Shown: positions 1-9,304, counted from the first letter of the stretch. The stretch is DNA of 64,000 nt from Mesorhizobium sp. B2-7-1 (GCF_006440735.1 NZ_VFUA01000003.1:1-64000); one strand, 5' to 3'. The notes: generated from the sequence alone by a model not told the origin. Translations and numbers: made by a program.

Positions 1-32
1 TCTGGGACAACGACATGCATCAAAACAAAGAC

Positions 33-75
33 TTAAAGCGCGTCGCCTGAATCCGGTTCAGCGCGACGCGCTTTA
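33..75. repeat. Short palindromic repeat, family C
   Basis: Two arms of the pattern TAAAGCGCGTCGC and GCGCGACGCGCTTTA face each other around a short loop, so the transcript can fold into a strong hairpin. Related copies lie near 55213 and 62522, the first of these also followed by a 'gcatgtcgttgtccc'-like tail. Intergenic, non-coding; a REP-like dispersed element by its structure. Confidence 0.7.
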
Positions 76-381
76 GCCGGCCGCCCCCCTCGGCTATCGC
101 CGCGCGCTCTCGACCCGTCGAAAAGGCGAGCAGTCCCTCCGGCAATCCGGGGCTGTTGCCGTCTAAGCGATGATGAAGGCATCGACCGTACCTGAAAGCG
201 ATCGATCGATTGCGATGTGGGGTGGGAGCCACTCCATGACAGGATATCGGAAAGGCCAGGGCATGGCGATCCGGCGCAAAGAGCCGCTTTCCAGAAAAAT
301 CTCATTTACAAGGTCTATGAATCGCCCGCGGTCTCGTTCAACTCGTTTCAAAGTTTGCGAACGAATACAAGCTCGGGGGAT
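76..381. other. Intergenic stretch, no gene seen
   Basis: No reading frame here has a ribosome-binding site or a recognisable protein. The stretch lies downstream of the leftward glycosyltransferase gene. GC content drops towards its right end, as it does in that gene. Confidence 0.5.
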
Positions 382-1284
382 TCATCGCTCCTTCAGCGCT
401 AGGACAGCCTCCGCGATGGATCGAGGATCGGGTGGAACTGTAAGCGAATAATCGTCATCCAGATAAAGGTCTCGGCCACCATGGTTCGGGGTCGTGACAA
501 CAGGTAGCCCCGCGAGAAGATATTCTGTGCTGGCGAACATGGGTCCCTCTATTTCAGAGAGACAAATTCCCACGGCTGCGCGATTTAGATGCATGTTCAC
601 GTGAGCCGGCGCCAATCGGACAGGCTTGCCGGTGCTGTCAAACTCATTGATGAACACGTGACCCGGCGCGAGCTCCCTGTGCCGATTTATTCGCGCCCTT
701 TCCGACTCCATCGTGGATGACTCTATTAAATCACGATAAAAGACAAATGCGCAACGCTCGATGCCAAGCGACAAGTCGTGGCGTTTCCACGAAGCCAGTT
801 GCGCATTGTAGATTGCATCGAATTCTACAGGGACGTCCTCGAGAGGCCTGAATATGTATTCGGAGGTTGTTGAAGTCTTGTTGTGCAGGACGGCGGCCTC
901 ACCGGACTGATTCAAGAGATCAGCCTCGGCCTGTGTGTTGGATAGGAAGATTAGCGAGTGACGGGGGTTCCTAAGCCTATGCAGAACGGCATAGGTCCGG
1001 ATCGTTTTGACGCTGGAATTGTTCTCGATGGACCAGGTTGGCGAGATGAGAAACCAGGCACGGTGGCTGCGTGGAAGGAGAGGCATGTGACTTGCCAATC
1101 CGAGGGGCGTACCGGACATTCCCGAATAGGATATGAACGGATCGTCCGACAGCAAACTTGCCTGAAGAGCAGGTTGCGACTTCGCGGTAGGGTACCCTTT
1201 CCGGAGATAGCGGCGATGACGCAACATTGCTGCGACAATCTCGAATACGGTAGGAGCGCGATACCCGTGCTGCAGAGTCAACAT
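382..1284 (-). CDS. Glycosyltransferase-like protein (GT4/GT1-type C-terminal half)
   Basis: The 300-residue protein ends in a typical GT-B nucleotide-sugar domain: around residues 237-270 it shows LSEIEGPMFAS, EYLLAGLPVV and TTPNHGGRD, the family's conserved loop and acidic patch that contact the donor sugar. It probably transfers a sugar onto a surface polymer or lipid in the cytoplasm. It starts only 7 nt after the gshB stop on the same strand, without a clear ribosome-binding site, so it may depend on translation of gshB. Its GC content is clearly lower than that of its neighbours, which suggests acquisition by transfer. It is short for a GT4 enzyme (usually 350-400 residues), so the N-terminal acceptor domain may be reduced. 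The acceptor is unknown. Confidence 0.7.
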   Translation of the reverse strand: MLTLQHGYRAPTVFEIVAAMLRHRRYLRKGYPTAKSQPALQASLLSDDPFISYSGMSGTPLGLASHMPLLPRSHRAWFLISPTWSIENNSSVKTIRTYAVLHRLRNPRHSLIFLSNTQAEADLLNQSGEAAVLHNKTSTTSEYIFRPLEDVPVEFDAIYNAQLASWKRHDLSLGIERCAFVFYRDLIESSTMESERARINRHRELAPGHVFINEFDSTGKPVRLAPAHVNMHLNRAAVGICLSEIEGPMFASTEYLLAGLPVVTTPNHGGRDLYLDDDYSLTVPPDPRSIAEAVLALKER

Positions 1285-1291
1285 GCGGCAA

Positions 1292-2245
1292 TTACGCGGC
1301 CGACTTCAGCCGCTTTTCCTCCACGCAATCCCAGAACAGGCTGGCGATGTCGGCCCCACCAAAACGCTGCACCTCGCGAACGCCGGTCGGCGAGGTCACG
1401 TTGATCTCCGTCATGTAGTCGCCGATCACGTCGATGCCGACCAGGATGAAGCCGCGTTCCTTCAGGGAAGGTCCGATGCGGGCGCAGATCTCGCGCTCGC
1501 GCTCGGTCAGCTCGGTTTTCTCGGCGCGGCCGCCGACATGCATGTTGGAGCGGGAATCGTGCTCGGCCGGCACGCGGTTGATGGCGCCGACCGGCTCGCC
1601 GTCGATCAGGATGATGCGCTTGTCGCCCTTGCGCACGTCCTTGAGGTAGCGCTGCACGATATAGGGCTCGCGGAACAGCTGGCCGAACATCTCGAGCAGC
1701 GAGGCGAGATTGCGGTCGGCTTCCAAGAGATGGAAGATGCCGGCGCCGCCATTGCCGTAGAGCGGCTTGACGATGATGTCGCCGAATTCCTTGCGGAAGG
1801 CGGCCACCTCCTGAGGGTCCTTGGTGATCAGCGTTTCCGGCATCAGGTCCGGGAATTCGGTGACGAAGATCTTCTCCGGGCTGTTGCGCACCCAGGCCGG
1901 GTCGTTGACCACCAGCGTCTTCGGATGGATGCGTTCCAGTATATGCGTGGTGGTGATGTAGTTCATGTCGAAGGGCGGGTCCTGCCTGAGCAGCACCACG
2001 TCCATCTCGGAGAGGTCGGTGCGCACCTTCTCGCCCAGTGAGTAGTGGTTGCCCTTCTCGTCGCGCACCTGCATCTCCTCGAGGCGGGCGAACACCTTGC
2101 CGCCCAGCATCGACAATCGGTCGGGCGTGTAATGGAAAAGCTTGTGGCCGCGCCGCTGCGCCTCCAGCGACAGCGCGAAGCTCGTGTCGCCGGCAATCGA
2201 CACGGTGGAGACATGGTCCATCTGGACGGCGATCTTCAGCGGCAT
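1292..2245 (-). CDS. gshB: Glutathione synthetase
   Basis: GshB joins gamma-glutamylcysteine and glycine with ATP, the last step of glutathione synthesis in the cytoplasm. The 317-residue length matches bacterial GshB (about 315). It begins [12 protein letters not shown] and carries the ATP-grasp features of the family: [11 protein letters not shown] in the N-terminal domain, [13 protein letters not shown] as the glycine-rich loop, and a C-terminal [13 protein letters not shown] metal-binding segment. The start at 2245 is chosen because it follows a GGAG-containing ribosome-binding site and fits the family's N-terminus; an in-frame extension upstream has no family similarity. The glycosyltransferase follows directly. 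Confidence 0.95.
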   Translation of the reverse strand: MPLKIAVQMDHVSTVSIAGDTSFALSLEAQRRGHKLFHYTPDRLSMLGGKVFARLEEMQVRDEKGNHYSLGEKVRTDLSEMDVVLLRQDPPFDMNYITTTHILERIHPKTLVVNDPAWVRNSPEKIFVTEFPDLMPETLITKDPQEVAAFRKEFGDIIVKPLYGNGGAGIFHLLEADRNLASLLEMFGQLFREPYIVQRYLKDVRKGDKRIILIDGEPVGAINRVPAEHDSRSNMHVGGRAEKTELTEREREICARIGPSLKERGFILVGIDVIGDYMTEINVTSPTGVREVQRFGGADIASLFWDCVEEKRLKSAA

Positions 2246-2325
2246 CTCGGGTCTCCAAGGCGGTCGAGCAGTTCCAGGAAGCGCCGATATACGGAACTCG
2301 GCGCCTTCTGCCAATCGGCCAGACG

Positions 2326-2700
2326 CTACCGGTCGAAGACTAGCCTGGAATATCCGAGGAAGGACAGCGTCATCGCGACGATCGAGGCGATGGCGAGCGC
2401 CGCGAGCGGCGGCAGGGCCGGCAGCGCGAAGAGCAGCGCGCAATAGACCAGATAATTGACGACGCCGGAGGCGATGCCGACGCCGCCATAGCGCGCGCCT
2501 TCATGCGCGATGCCCCGGCTCGATGGTGCGAAGGTCAGATGGCGGTTGATCTGCCAGGTGACGCAGAGCGCGAAGCCGATCGACAGCACGCGCGCCGATA
2601 GCGCGCCGAGCGGCGTCGTGGCAAGCAGCAGCCAAAGCGCCGCCGCGTCGGCGACGAAGCCGATGCCGCCGGTAAGGGCGAAGCGGACAAGGCGCCCCAT
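2326..2700 (-). CDS. GtrA-family membrane protein
   Basis: This 124-residue protein is nearly all hydrophobic, with four predicted membrane segments and the family opening [15 protein letters not shown], followed by WQINRHLTF, a GtrA (DPMS_TMD) signature. In Gtr systems GtrA flips undecaprenyl-linked sugars from the cytoplasmic to the periplasmic face. It lies downstream of a GtrB-like GT2 transferase on the same strand (115-nt gap), and a GT-C protein is divergent to both, so the three probably form one glycan-modification module. The substrate sugar cannot be read from the sequence. Confidence 0.8.
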   Translation of the reverse strand: MGRLVRFALTGGIGFVADAAALWLLLATTPLGALSARVLSIGFALCVTWQINRHLTFAPSSRGIAHEGARYGGVGIASGVVNYLVYCALLFALPALPPLAALAIASIVAMTLSFLGYSRLVFDR

Positions 2701-2761
2701 TTATGCCGCCCGCGACATCGTGATGGCGTTTCGTTGAATCGCCCTCACGATCTAACTCTTT

Positions 2762-2820
2762 GTTGGAGCATGATCTTTCTCCGAAAACCGGTTCCCACTT
2801 TTCGGGATCATGCTCTAAGC
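2762..2820. repeat. Short palindromic repeat between GT2 and gtrA
   Basis: The arms GAGCATGATC and GATCATGCTC face each other, and the inner CCGAAAACCGG/CCCACTTTTCGG arms add to the hairpin. The element resembles the second half of the repeat at 62522-62626 ('cccgaaaccggttcccac'). It overlaps the end of the GT2 gene by a few bases and may act as an attenuating hairpin before gtrA. Confidence 0.6.
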
Positions 2821-3819
2821 CGCCCGAGGGGCCTTGCCCGGCTCGCTCTTCGGCGAGGCCTGCCCGGATGCCGGGCGTTCGGCCCGGCCGGAGGAAATCG
2901 ACAGGTAGAAGATACGCTTCTGCTCGGCCCGGCCGCGCGACACCGAATCGAGGATAAAGCCGGTCATCATGGAGAGCATGGCCAGAAGCAGCATGCCGAT
3001 CGACAGCACCCAGGTCGGCATGCGCGGCACCAGCCCCGTCTCGGCGAATTCGATGAGCACGGGGATCATCAGGCCGATGCTCGCCGCCAGGAAGAACAGC
3101 GCGAAGGTGCCGAAGAAGCGCAGCGGCTGCGTCTCTTTCACCAGCATGGCGAACATCCACAGGATCTTGGCGCCGTCGCGGAAGGTCGACAGTTTCGAGG
3201 AGGAGCCTTCCGGGCGGCGGCCGTAGTCGAGCGCCATCTCGCTCACCGGCAGTTTCAGCTGCGAGGCATGCACCGACATCTCGGTCTCGATCTCGAAGCC
3301 GCCGGAGACGGCGGGGAAGCTCTTGACGAAGCGGCGCGAGAACACCCGGTAGCCGGAGAAGATATCGGTGAAGTCGGTTCCGAACAGGCCCTTGTAGAGC
3401 CGGTTGAAGATGCGGTTGCCGAAGGCGTGGCCGTTGCGGCCGGCATCGTCGGTCACGCCGCGCCTGGTGCCTACCACCATGTCGCAGCGCTCGGTCTGCA
3501 GGACATTGATCAGCAGCGCGGCATCCTCCGGCGCGTAGGTGCCGTCGCCGTCGGTCATCACATAGATGTCCGCATCGATGTCGGCGAACATGCGCCGCAC
3601 CACATTGCCCTTGCCCTGGCGCGGCTCGCGCACGACGATGGCGCCGGCGGCGCGGGCTTTCAGCGCCGTGAGGTCCTTGGAATTGTTGTCGTAGACGTAG
3701 ATCGCGGCCGACGGCAGCGTCTCGCGGAAGCGCCGCACGACCTCGCCGATCGTCAGCTCCTCGTTGTAGCAAGGCAGGAGCACGGCAATAACCGGCTCGT
3801 GGCGGACTGCATGCGGCAT
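2815..3819 (-). CDS. GtrB/DPM1-like glycosyltransferase family 2
   Basis: The N-terminal 230 residues form a GT-A fold: VLLPCYNEE near residue 14, the DNNS loop, and a DGDGTY metal-binding motif near residue 95. The C-terminus holds two hydrophobic segments (FALFFLAASIGLMIPVL and VLSIGMLLLAMLSMM), typical of GtrB and polyisoprenyl-phosphate sugar transferases that load a sugar on undecaprenyl phosphate at the inner membrane. The start at 3819 follows a GGAGA ribosome-binding site and opens with the family N-terminus; a longer in-frame start would overlap the divergent gene. gtrA lies downstream. Confidence 0.85.
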   Translation of the reverse strand: MPHAVRHEPVIAVLLPCYNEELTIGEVVRRFRETLPSAAIYVYDNNSKDLTALKARAAGAIVVREPRQGKGNVVRRMFADIDADIYVMTDGDGTYAPEDAALLINVLQTERCDMVVGTRRGVTDDAGRNGHAFGNRIFNRLYKGLFGTDFTDIFSGYRVFSRRFVKSFPAVSGGFEIETEMSVHASQLKLPVSEMALDYGRRPEGSSSKLSTFRDGAKILWMFAMLVKETQPLRFFGTFALFFLAASIGLMIPVLIEFAETGLVPRMPTWVLSIGMLLLAMLSMMTGFILDSVSRGRAEQKRIFYLSISSGRAERPASGQASPKSEPGKAPRAA

Positions 3820-3944
3820 GTCTGTCTCCGGACGCTCGACCAGCCTCCGACCGTGCTTACGCCGGCCCCGTCGAGCCGTTTTACTATTTATTGAAGCCGT
3901 TAAGGCTAGGTTTAAACCGATCCCTCCTTTCGAAGGCCACGGCA

Positions 3945-5744
3945 ATGGGCACAGTCGAGAACGGCGCCGCCACCTGGAAGTCCGATCTGCTGCTGGCGCT
4001 GCTGGCCGCCCTGCTCGCATTCGCTTTCGATGCGTGGGCCGGCTTTGGCCAACTGACCGATGCAGGTGGCGACAACGACAATCTGCTGCGCCTCGTCGAG
4101 GTTCGCGACCTGCTGGCCGGCCAGGGCTGGTTCGACCTGCACCAGTACCGGATGGGGCTGGAAGGCGGCTTCGTCATGCACTGGTCGAGGCTGGTCGACG
4201 CGCCGATCGCCGCCATCGCGCTTGCCGCCTCGGCGCTCACCGGCAGCAGGCCGCTTGGCGAGGATGTGGCGCAGGTGCTGTGGCCGGCGCTGCTTTTTTG
4301 GTCGACCTTGTTCTTCACCGCCCGCGCCGCGCGCAGCTTCGGCGGCGGTGGCGCGGTGCTGCCCGCCATCCTGGTCGGCGCCGCCGGCTATTATTTCATC
4401 GGCATCTACGACCCAGGCGCGCTCGATCATCACAACGTCCAGCTGATGCTCACCATGGCGAGCCTGGCTTTGCTGCTCGAGGCGCCTGCGCGGCGCTGGG
4501 CCGCGCTGTTGTCCGGCCTCTGCGCCGCGCTGACGCTCGCCGTCGGCATGGAAACCGTTCCTTATGTGGCCACCATCGGCGTTTGCGCGGCGCTGCTGTT
4601 CGTCGTCGATCCAGCCGGCGAGCGGACGATCGCCAGGGATTTCGGCGTCGGCTTCGCCGGTGTCGCGGCACTTGTCTTCCTCGCCACCATCCCGCCTTCC
4701 GCATGGGGCGCGGCTCAGTGCGATGCCTTCTCGGTTGCGCAATTCGTCGTCGCGGCCATTGCCGGCGTGGGACTGGCGGCGATCGCCTCGACAGAGAAGG
4801 CCGCTGGCAGCTGGCAGCGCAGGCTGGCGTCGCTTGCCGCGCTGGGGGTCGTCCTCGGCGCGGTCGTGGCAGTGCTGTTCCCGCAATGCCTCTCCGCGCC
4901 CTATGCCTCGCTCGATCCGCGCCTCAAGGAACTGTGGCTCGACCATATCGACGAGGCCCAGTCGCTGTTCACGCTGCTTGTCCGCGATCCGGCGCGCGTG
5001 GCCGCGCGTTACGCGACGCCGCTGGTCGCGATCGTCCTGATGGCGCTGCGTTTCCGCCGCGGCGGCTGGCGGCGGCAGGACAGTCTCGTTGCCGCGCTGC
5101 TCGCCGTCGCTTTCGTGGTCGGCGCCTGGCAGGTGCGCGGCACCACCTTCTCGATCGCCTTTGCGGTCGTCCCGCTCTCGGCCTGGATCGCCAAATGGCG
5201 GGCGCGGGCCGAAACCAGCTCTTCGCTCGGCGTGGCGCTGCGCCTTGCGGCCGTCTGGCTGGTCTCGATCAACCCGGTCTGGACAGGCGTCGCCGCGGCC
5301 GCCTCGGTGGCCTTGGAAAAAGGCAACGTCGTCGCCGACGCCGGCGCCATGGACAGGACCTGCCAGAAGAAGGTCACTTTCGCGCCGCTCGGCGGCATGG
5401 CCGATACCACCGTGCTGACGATCTCCAATCTTGGAGCGCCGGTCCTCGTCTATAGCGGCCATCACGTCTTCGCCGGTCCCTATCACCGCAATGTCGCCGG
5501 CAATCTCCTGGCGCTGGACGCCTTTCTCGGCTCGGCCGATGAGGCGCGCGCGATCGTCGAGGCGCATCGTGTCGGCCTCGTCGCCATCTGCCCCGGCAAT
5601 GTCGAGACCCGGATCATCACCCAAAAGGCGCCGCAGGGTTTCCTTGCCAGCCTGCTGCGCGGTTCCGTGCCGGACTGGCTCGAGCCGGTCGGCGAGACCA
5701 AGGACAGCCCGATCGAGTTTTATCGCATAAAGCAAGCCGGCTAA
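3945..5744 (+). CDS. GT-C-type multispanning membrane glycosyltransferase
   Basis: This 599-residue protein has about 11 to 13 hydrophobic segments and a soluble C-terminal part of some 120 residues. After the first membrane helix it carries the acidic stretch DAGGDNDN and LVEVRDLL, then MHWSRLVDAP and YDPGALDHHN. Acidic residues in the first extracytoplasmic loop and a DHH motif are typical of STT3/ArnT-like GT-C enzymes, which use lipid-linked sugars in the periplasm. It is divergent from the GtrB-like gene, with a 125-nt shared promoter region, so it is a good candidate for the transferase of that module. The start at 3945 is preferred over an in-frame one at 3891 because it precedes the first membrane segment directly. 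Confidence 0.65.
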   Translation: MGTVENGAATWKSDLLLALLAALLAFAFDAWAGFGQLTDAGGDNDNLLRLVEVRDLLAGQGWFDLHQYRMGLEGGFVMHWSRLVDAPIAAIALAASALTGSRPLGEDVAQVLWPALLFWSTLFFTARAARSFGGGGAVLPAILVGAAGYYFIGIYDPGALDHHNVQLMLTMASLALLLEAPARRWAALLSGLCAALTLAVGMETVPYVATIGVCAALLFVVDPAGERTIARDFGVGFAGVAALVFLATIPPSAWGAAQCDAFSVAQFVVAAIAGVGLAAIASTEKAAGSWQRRLASLAALGVVLGAVVAVLFPQCLSAPYASLDPRLKELWLDHIDEAQSLFTLLVRDPARVAARYATPLVAIVLMALRFRRGGWRRQDSLVAALLAVAFVVGAWQVRGTTFSIAFAVVPLSAWIAKWRARAETSSSLGVALRLAAVWLVSINPVWTGVAAAASVALEKGNVVADAGAMDRTCQKKVTFAPLGGMADTTVLTISNLGAPVLVYSGHHVFAGPYHRNVAGNLLALDAFLGSADEARAIVEAHRVGLVAICPGNVETRIITQKAPQGFLASLLRGSVPDWLEPVGETKDSPIEFYRIKQAG

Positions 5745-5987
5745 CCCGAAAGGCGCGAAGCGGCCGTCCGTCCGCAATTGCTTGAACGGGAGCTGCATCC
5801 AGGAAAAGACGGTTCGATTTTCCATTAGAAATTACGCATAAGCGAGTATTTGGCCCAGATCGCCGTTCCTTGCCCGAAGCTGAACCACTGCAAGCAACTT
5901 CCGGACGATGGAAAATCGATTTTCCGATACTTTTCCTAAACGCTTTGCTGCCAGTCTGGCCGAAAATACCGACATCAGAACAGAGGC

Positions 5988-7340
5988 ATGATGCAAACGA
6001 CGTTTGGCACCGGTCAGCCAGGCAAGGAAAACACGGATCTGGCCTTCACGGATTCGTTGACCGGGCTCGGCAACCATCGTCGCTTCTTCGACAAGGTCGA
6101 TCGCCTGATCAGCGACCGCGCCGACGATCCCGCGCCCTTCACCGTCGGCATCCTCGACCTCGATGGCTTCAAGCCGATCAACGACCTGTTCGGCCACAAG
6201 GCCGGCGACGATATCCTGATCCAGGTGGCGATGCGGCTGCGCGCCTCGATGGATGGCTATTCCACTGTATGCCGCATCGGCGCCGACGAGTTCGCCTACC
6301 TCTACCCGATGGTGTTTTCGGAGGAACAGGCGGCCGAGAAGTCGCGCATGCTGATCGAGATCCTGTCGGCGCCTTATGATGTCGGCGAGCGCACCGCCAG
6401 GTTGTCGGCCTCCGTCGGCTGCTCGCTGTTCTATTCGGGCGACGAGACCACCGAGATCCTCATCAACAAGGCCGAGACCGCGCTTTATCACGCCAAGCGC
6501 TCCGGCCGCGGCCGCGTCGTCGTCTACACCCGCGAGATGGAGGAAGCGGCCAAGCGCGTCACCCGCATCGAGCAGGCGCTGCGCCGCGCCGTCTCGGCCG
6601 GCGAGGTCGAACCGCATTTCCAGCCGATCGTCGACTTGAACAGCCGCCGCACCATCGGCTTCGAGACCCTGGCGCGCTGGACCGACCGCGACCTCGGCGT
6701 CGTGCCGCCATCCGTCTTCATCCCGATCGCCGAGGAGCGCGGCATCATCGGCCCGCTGTCGCAGTTGGTGCTGCGCAAGGCGACCGAGGCGGCGTGCAAC
6801 TGGCCGAAGGAATTGTTCCTGTCCTTCAACCTGTCGCCCTCGCAGCTCGTCGACCAGAACACCGGCCTGCATATCCTGGCCATCCTCGACCGCACCGGCT
6901 TCGATCCGCGCCGGCTGGAGATCGAGATCACCGAGACCGGCCTGATGAACGATCCGGCCTCGGCCGAGAAGATCGTCGAGGACCTGCGCCGCGTCGGCAT
7001 CCGCGTCTCGCTCGACGATTTCGGCACCGGCCAGTCCTCGCTCGGCCGCCTGCGCGAGTTCCATTTCGACAAGCTGAAGATCGACCGCGCCTTCGTCTCC
7101 TCCATCCTCGACGACCGGCCCTCGGAACACATCATCCGCGCCATCCTCGCCATGTGCGAGGGGCTCGGCATGGATGTCGTCGCCGAAGGCATCGAGGACG
7201 AGGCGCAGGCCGACCGTCTCGTCCAGTTCGGCTGCGCCGGCGGGCAGGGCTATCTGTTCGGCAAGCCGGCCGATGCCGACGCCACGCTCGGCTATCTGCG
7301 TGATTCCTATCGCGGCGCGCTGCACGCCAAGGCGATCTGA
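5988..7340 (+). CDS. GGDEF-EAL cyclic-di-GMP protein with altered GGDEF motif
   Basis: A 450-residue cytoplasmic protein with a GGDEF domain (about 18-180) joined to an EAL domain (about 195-440) and no membrane or sensor domain. The cyclase motif reads GADEF (98-102) and there is no RxxD inhibitory site in front of it, so cyclase activity is doubtful. The EAL side looks active: ETL at 226-228 replaces EAL but keeps the glutamate, with LEIEITE near 310, DDFGTG at 343-348, KIDRAFV and AEGIED further on. It is therefore more likely a c-di-GMP phosphodiesterase than a cyclase. The start has an AGAGG ribosome-binding site. Confidence 0.9.
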   Translation: MMQTTFGTGQPGKENTDLAFTDSLTGLGNHRRFFDKVDRLISDRADDPAPFTVGILDLDGFKPINDLFGHKAGDDILIQVAMRLRASMDGYSTVCRIGADEFAYLYPMVFSEEQAAEKSRMLIEILSAPYDVGERTARLSASVGCSLFYSGDETTEILINKAETALYHAKRSGRGRVVVYTREMEEAAKRVTRIEQALRRAVSAGEVEPHFQPIVDLNSRRTIGFETLARWTDRDLGVVPPSVFIPIAEERGIIGPLSQLVLRKATEAACNWPKELFLSFNLSPSQLVDQNTGLHILAILDRTGFDPRRLEIEITETGLMNDPASAEKIVEDLRRVGIRVSLDDFGTGQSSLGRLREFHFDKLKIDRAFVSSILDDRPSEHIIRAILAMCEGLGMDVVAEGIEDEAQADRLVQFGCAGGQGYLFGKPADADATLGYLRDSYRGALHAKAI

Positions 7341-7353
7341 CAACGGCTTTTGG

Positions 7354-7510
7354 GAATCGCATGGGGCGGCGCTGGCCCCCTCATCCGGCCGCTTCGCGGC
7401 CACCTTCTCCCCGTTGGGGAGAAGAGACTGGCGCCGACGCCGGCAATCTCCTCTCCCCTCGGGGAGAGGTCAGCCGAGCGAAGCGGAGGCTGGGTGGGGG
7501 GAGTGACCCA
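7354..7510. repeat. MITE-like palindromic element, family B (decayed copy)
   Basis: The stretch has the same build as the element at 41570-41732: outer AATCGCAT, CCCCCTCATCC-like arm, CTTCTCCCC/GGGGAGAAG core arms, CTCTCCCCTCGGGGAGAG palindrome and a right arm GCGAAGCGGAGGCTGGG. The ends have diverged here, so the terminal arms pair only in part. It fills most of the 264-nt gap between the GGDEF-EAL gene and the sugar-acid operon. Confidence 0.75.
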
Positions 7511-7604
7511 TTTGTCAGACATTAAGCCGGGAATCCGACGGTTCTCCCCTTGCTCCCGCGCTTTGTCTGGCTAGGATGCGCGCCGGCCAAACGGAGAAGA
7601 GACC

Positions 7605-8372
7605 ATGATGCCATCGGCGCGTTTCGCCGACCTCGACGGCGCCTCGGTGCTGATCACCGGCGGCGGCTCCGGCATCGGCGCGGCGCTGACCGAAGGTTTC
7701 ATGCGCCAGGGCGCCAGGGTCGCTTTCGTCGACATAGCCGACAAGCCGAGCACGGCCCTTGCCGACCGGCTGGAGAAGGAGCTAGGCCGCCGCCCGCTCT
7801 ATCTCAAGGCCGACCTGCGCGACGTTGAGGCGCTGCGCGCCGCCGCGGCGAAGGCGGCCGAAGCGCATGGCGACGTCACAGCGCTCGTCAACAACGCCGC
7901 GCTGGACGACCGCCACGCGGTCGAGGACGTCACCGTCGAATTCTGGGATAACAACCTCGCCATCAACCTGCGGCCGCATTTCTTCACCGCCCAGGCGGTG
8001 GCGCCCGGCATGAAGCGGGCCGGCGGCGGCTCGATCATCAACTTCACCTCCACCTCCTATCTGATCAACCATCCCGATATGCCGGCCTACACCGCGGCCA
8101 AGGCGGGCATACTCGGTCTCACCAAGGGCCTTGCCGGCAAGCTCGGCGCCGACCGCATCCGCGTCAACGCGGTTGCGCCGGGCTGGGTCATCACCGAGCG
8201 CCAGCGCGAGCTCTGGGTCACGGATGAGGGGCTTGCCGCCCATGTCGCCAAGCAATGCATCAAGGACGTCATGCAGCCCGACGACATGATAGGCACGGTG
8301 CTGTTCCTGGCGTCGGATGCCTCGCGCATGCTGACCGCCCAGATGCTGATCGTCGATGGAGGTTTCCTGTGA
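7605..8372 (+). CDS. SDR-family dehydrogenase, probable sugar (galactose) 1-dehydrogenase
   Basis: A 255-residue classical short-chain dehydrogenase: TGGGSGIG nucleotide-binding loop near residue 17, NNAA near 90, catalytic Ser in FTSTSY and YTAAKAG with Tyr and Lys near 165-169, and a C-terminal MLIVDGG. It opens a four-gene operon with dgoK, dgoA and a lactonase, overlapping dgoK by 4 nt. In that setting it probably oxidises D-galactose (or a related aldose such as L-arabinose or D-fucose) to the lactone, as in the De Ley-Doudoroff route. The exact substrate is inferred from neighbours only. A GAGAAGAGACC ribosome-binding region precedes the ATG. Confidence 0.85.
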   Translation: MMPSARFADLDGASVLITGGGSGIGAALTEGFMRQGARVAFVDIADKPSTALADRLEKELGRRPLYLKADLRDVEALRAAAAKAAEAHGDVTALVNNAALDDRHAVEDVTVEFWDNNLAINLRPHFFTAQAVAPGMKRAGGGSIINFTSTSYLINHPDMPAYTAAKAGILGLTKGLAGKLGADRIRVNAVAPGWVITERQRELWVTDEGLAAHVAKQCIKDVMQPDDMIGTVLFLASDASRMLTAQMLIVDGGFL

Positions 8373-9304
8373 GCGCGGCCCCCGCGGTCGCCGCGCTCGA
8401 CTGGGGCACGACCAGGCTCAGGGCCTGGCTGCTCGACGCCTCGGGCAAGGTGCTTGCCGAGCGGCGCGGCGACGACGGGCTGATCACCGCCCGTGAAAAA
8501 GGTTTTTCGAACGTGCTGGAAGGTCATCTGGGCGCCATGGGCGCGCCGGAGGCGCTGCCGGTCATCATCTGCGGCATGGCCGGTTCCCGGCAAGGCTGGA
8601 TCGAGGCGCCCTACGTCACCGTGCCGGCGCCGATCGGCGCGATTCTGCGCGGCGCCGCCCGCATCGAAGGCTCGAGCCGCGACATCCGCATCGTGCCCGG
8701 CCTCGCGCAGCGCCTGGCTGAGGCGCCGGATGTCATGCGCGGCGAGGAAACCCAGCTTGCCGGCGCCGGTTTGCCGGTAAAGGGACGCCATCTCGTCTGC
8801 ATGCCCGGCACGCATTCCAAATGGGTCGCGGTCGAGGACGGCGCGGTCGCAGGTTTTGGCACCTGGCCGACCGGCGAATTGTTCTCGGTGCTTGCCGCGC
8901 ATTCGATCCTGAAACATTCGCTGGGCGAGCATCCCGCTCCGGTCGCCGCGGACAGCCCGTTCTTCCGTCAGTGGTGCGAACGGGCCTTGGGCGAAGGCGG
9001 CGACGTCACGTCAAAGCTGTTTGCCATCCGCGCCGCCGGGCTTCTGCAGGATCTGCTGCCCGCCGACGCCGCGGCATGCCTGTCCGGACTGCTGATCGGC
9101 GGCGAGATCGCCTCGGCAAGGCGCCGCTATGGCGCTAGCGAAGCGCCGGTGGCGCTGATCGCCTCCGGCGCGCTGGCCGTGCTTTATGGTACAGCGCTCG
9201 GCCTGGCCGGCCTTGCCTTTCGCACCGTGGACGCCGATGAAGCGGTGCGCGCCGGTCTCGTCGAGGCCGCGCGCGAGAACGGCATGATTGGAGGCGCTTC
9301 ATGA
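8369..9304 (+). CDS. dgoK: 2-dehydro-3-deoxygalactonokinase
   Basis: DgoK phosphorylates 2-keto-3-deoxygalactonate with ATP to the 6-phosphate. The 311-residue protein has the family opening LDWGTTRLRAWLLD, the ICGMAGSRQGW block and the MPGTHSKWV motif that mark DgoK within the ASKHA kinase fold. The GTG start at 8369 overlaps the previous stop as GTGA and has GGAGG at the right distance. The 3' end overlaps dgoA by 4 nt (ATGA), so the two are translationally coupled. Confidence 0.93.
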   Translation: MSAAPAVAALDWGTTRLRAWLLDASGKVLAERRGDDGLITAREKGFSNVLEGHLGAMGAPEALPVIICGMAGSRQGWIEAPYVTVPAPIGAILRGAARIEGSSRDIRIVPGLAQRLAEAPDVMRGEETQLAGAGLPVKGRHLVCMPGTHSKWVAVEDGAVAGFGTWPTGELFSVLAAHSILKHSLGEHPAPVAADSPFFRQWCERALGEGGDVTSKLFAIRAAGLLQDLLPADAAACLSGLLIGGEIASARRRYGASEAPVALIASGALAVLYGTALGLAGLAFRTVDADEAVRAGLVEAARENGMIGGAS

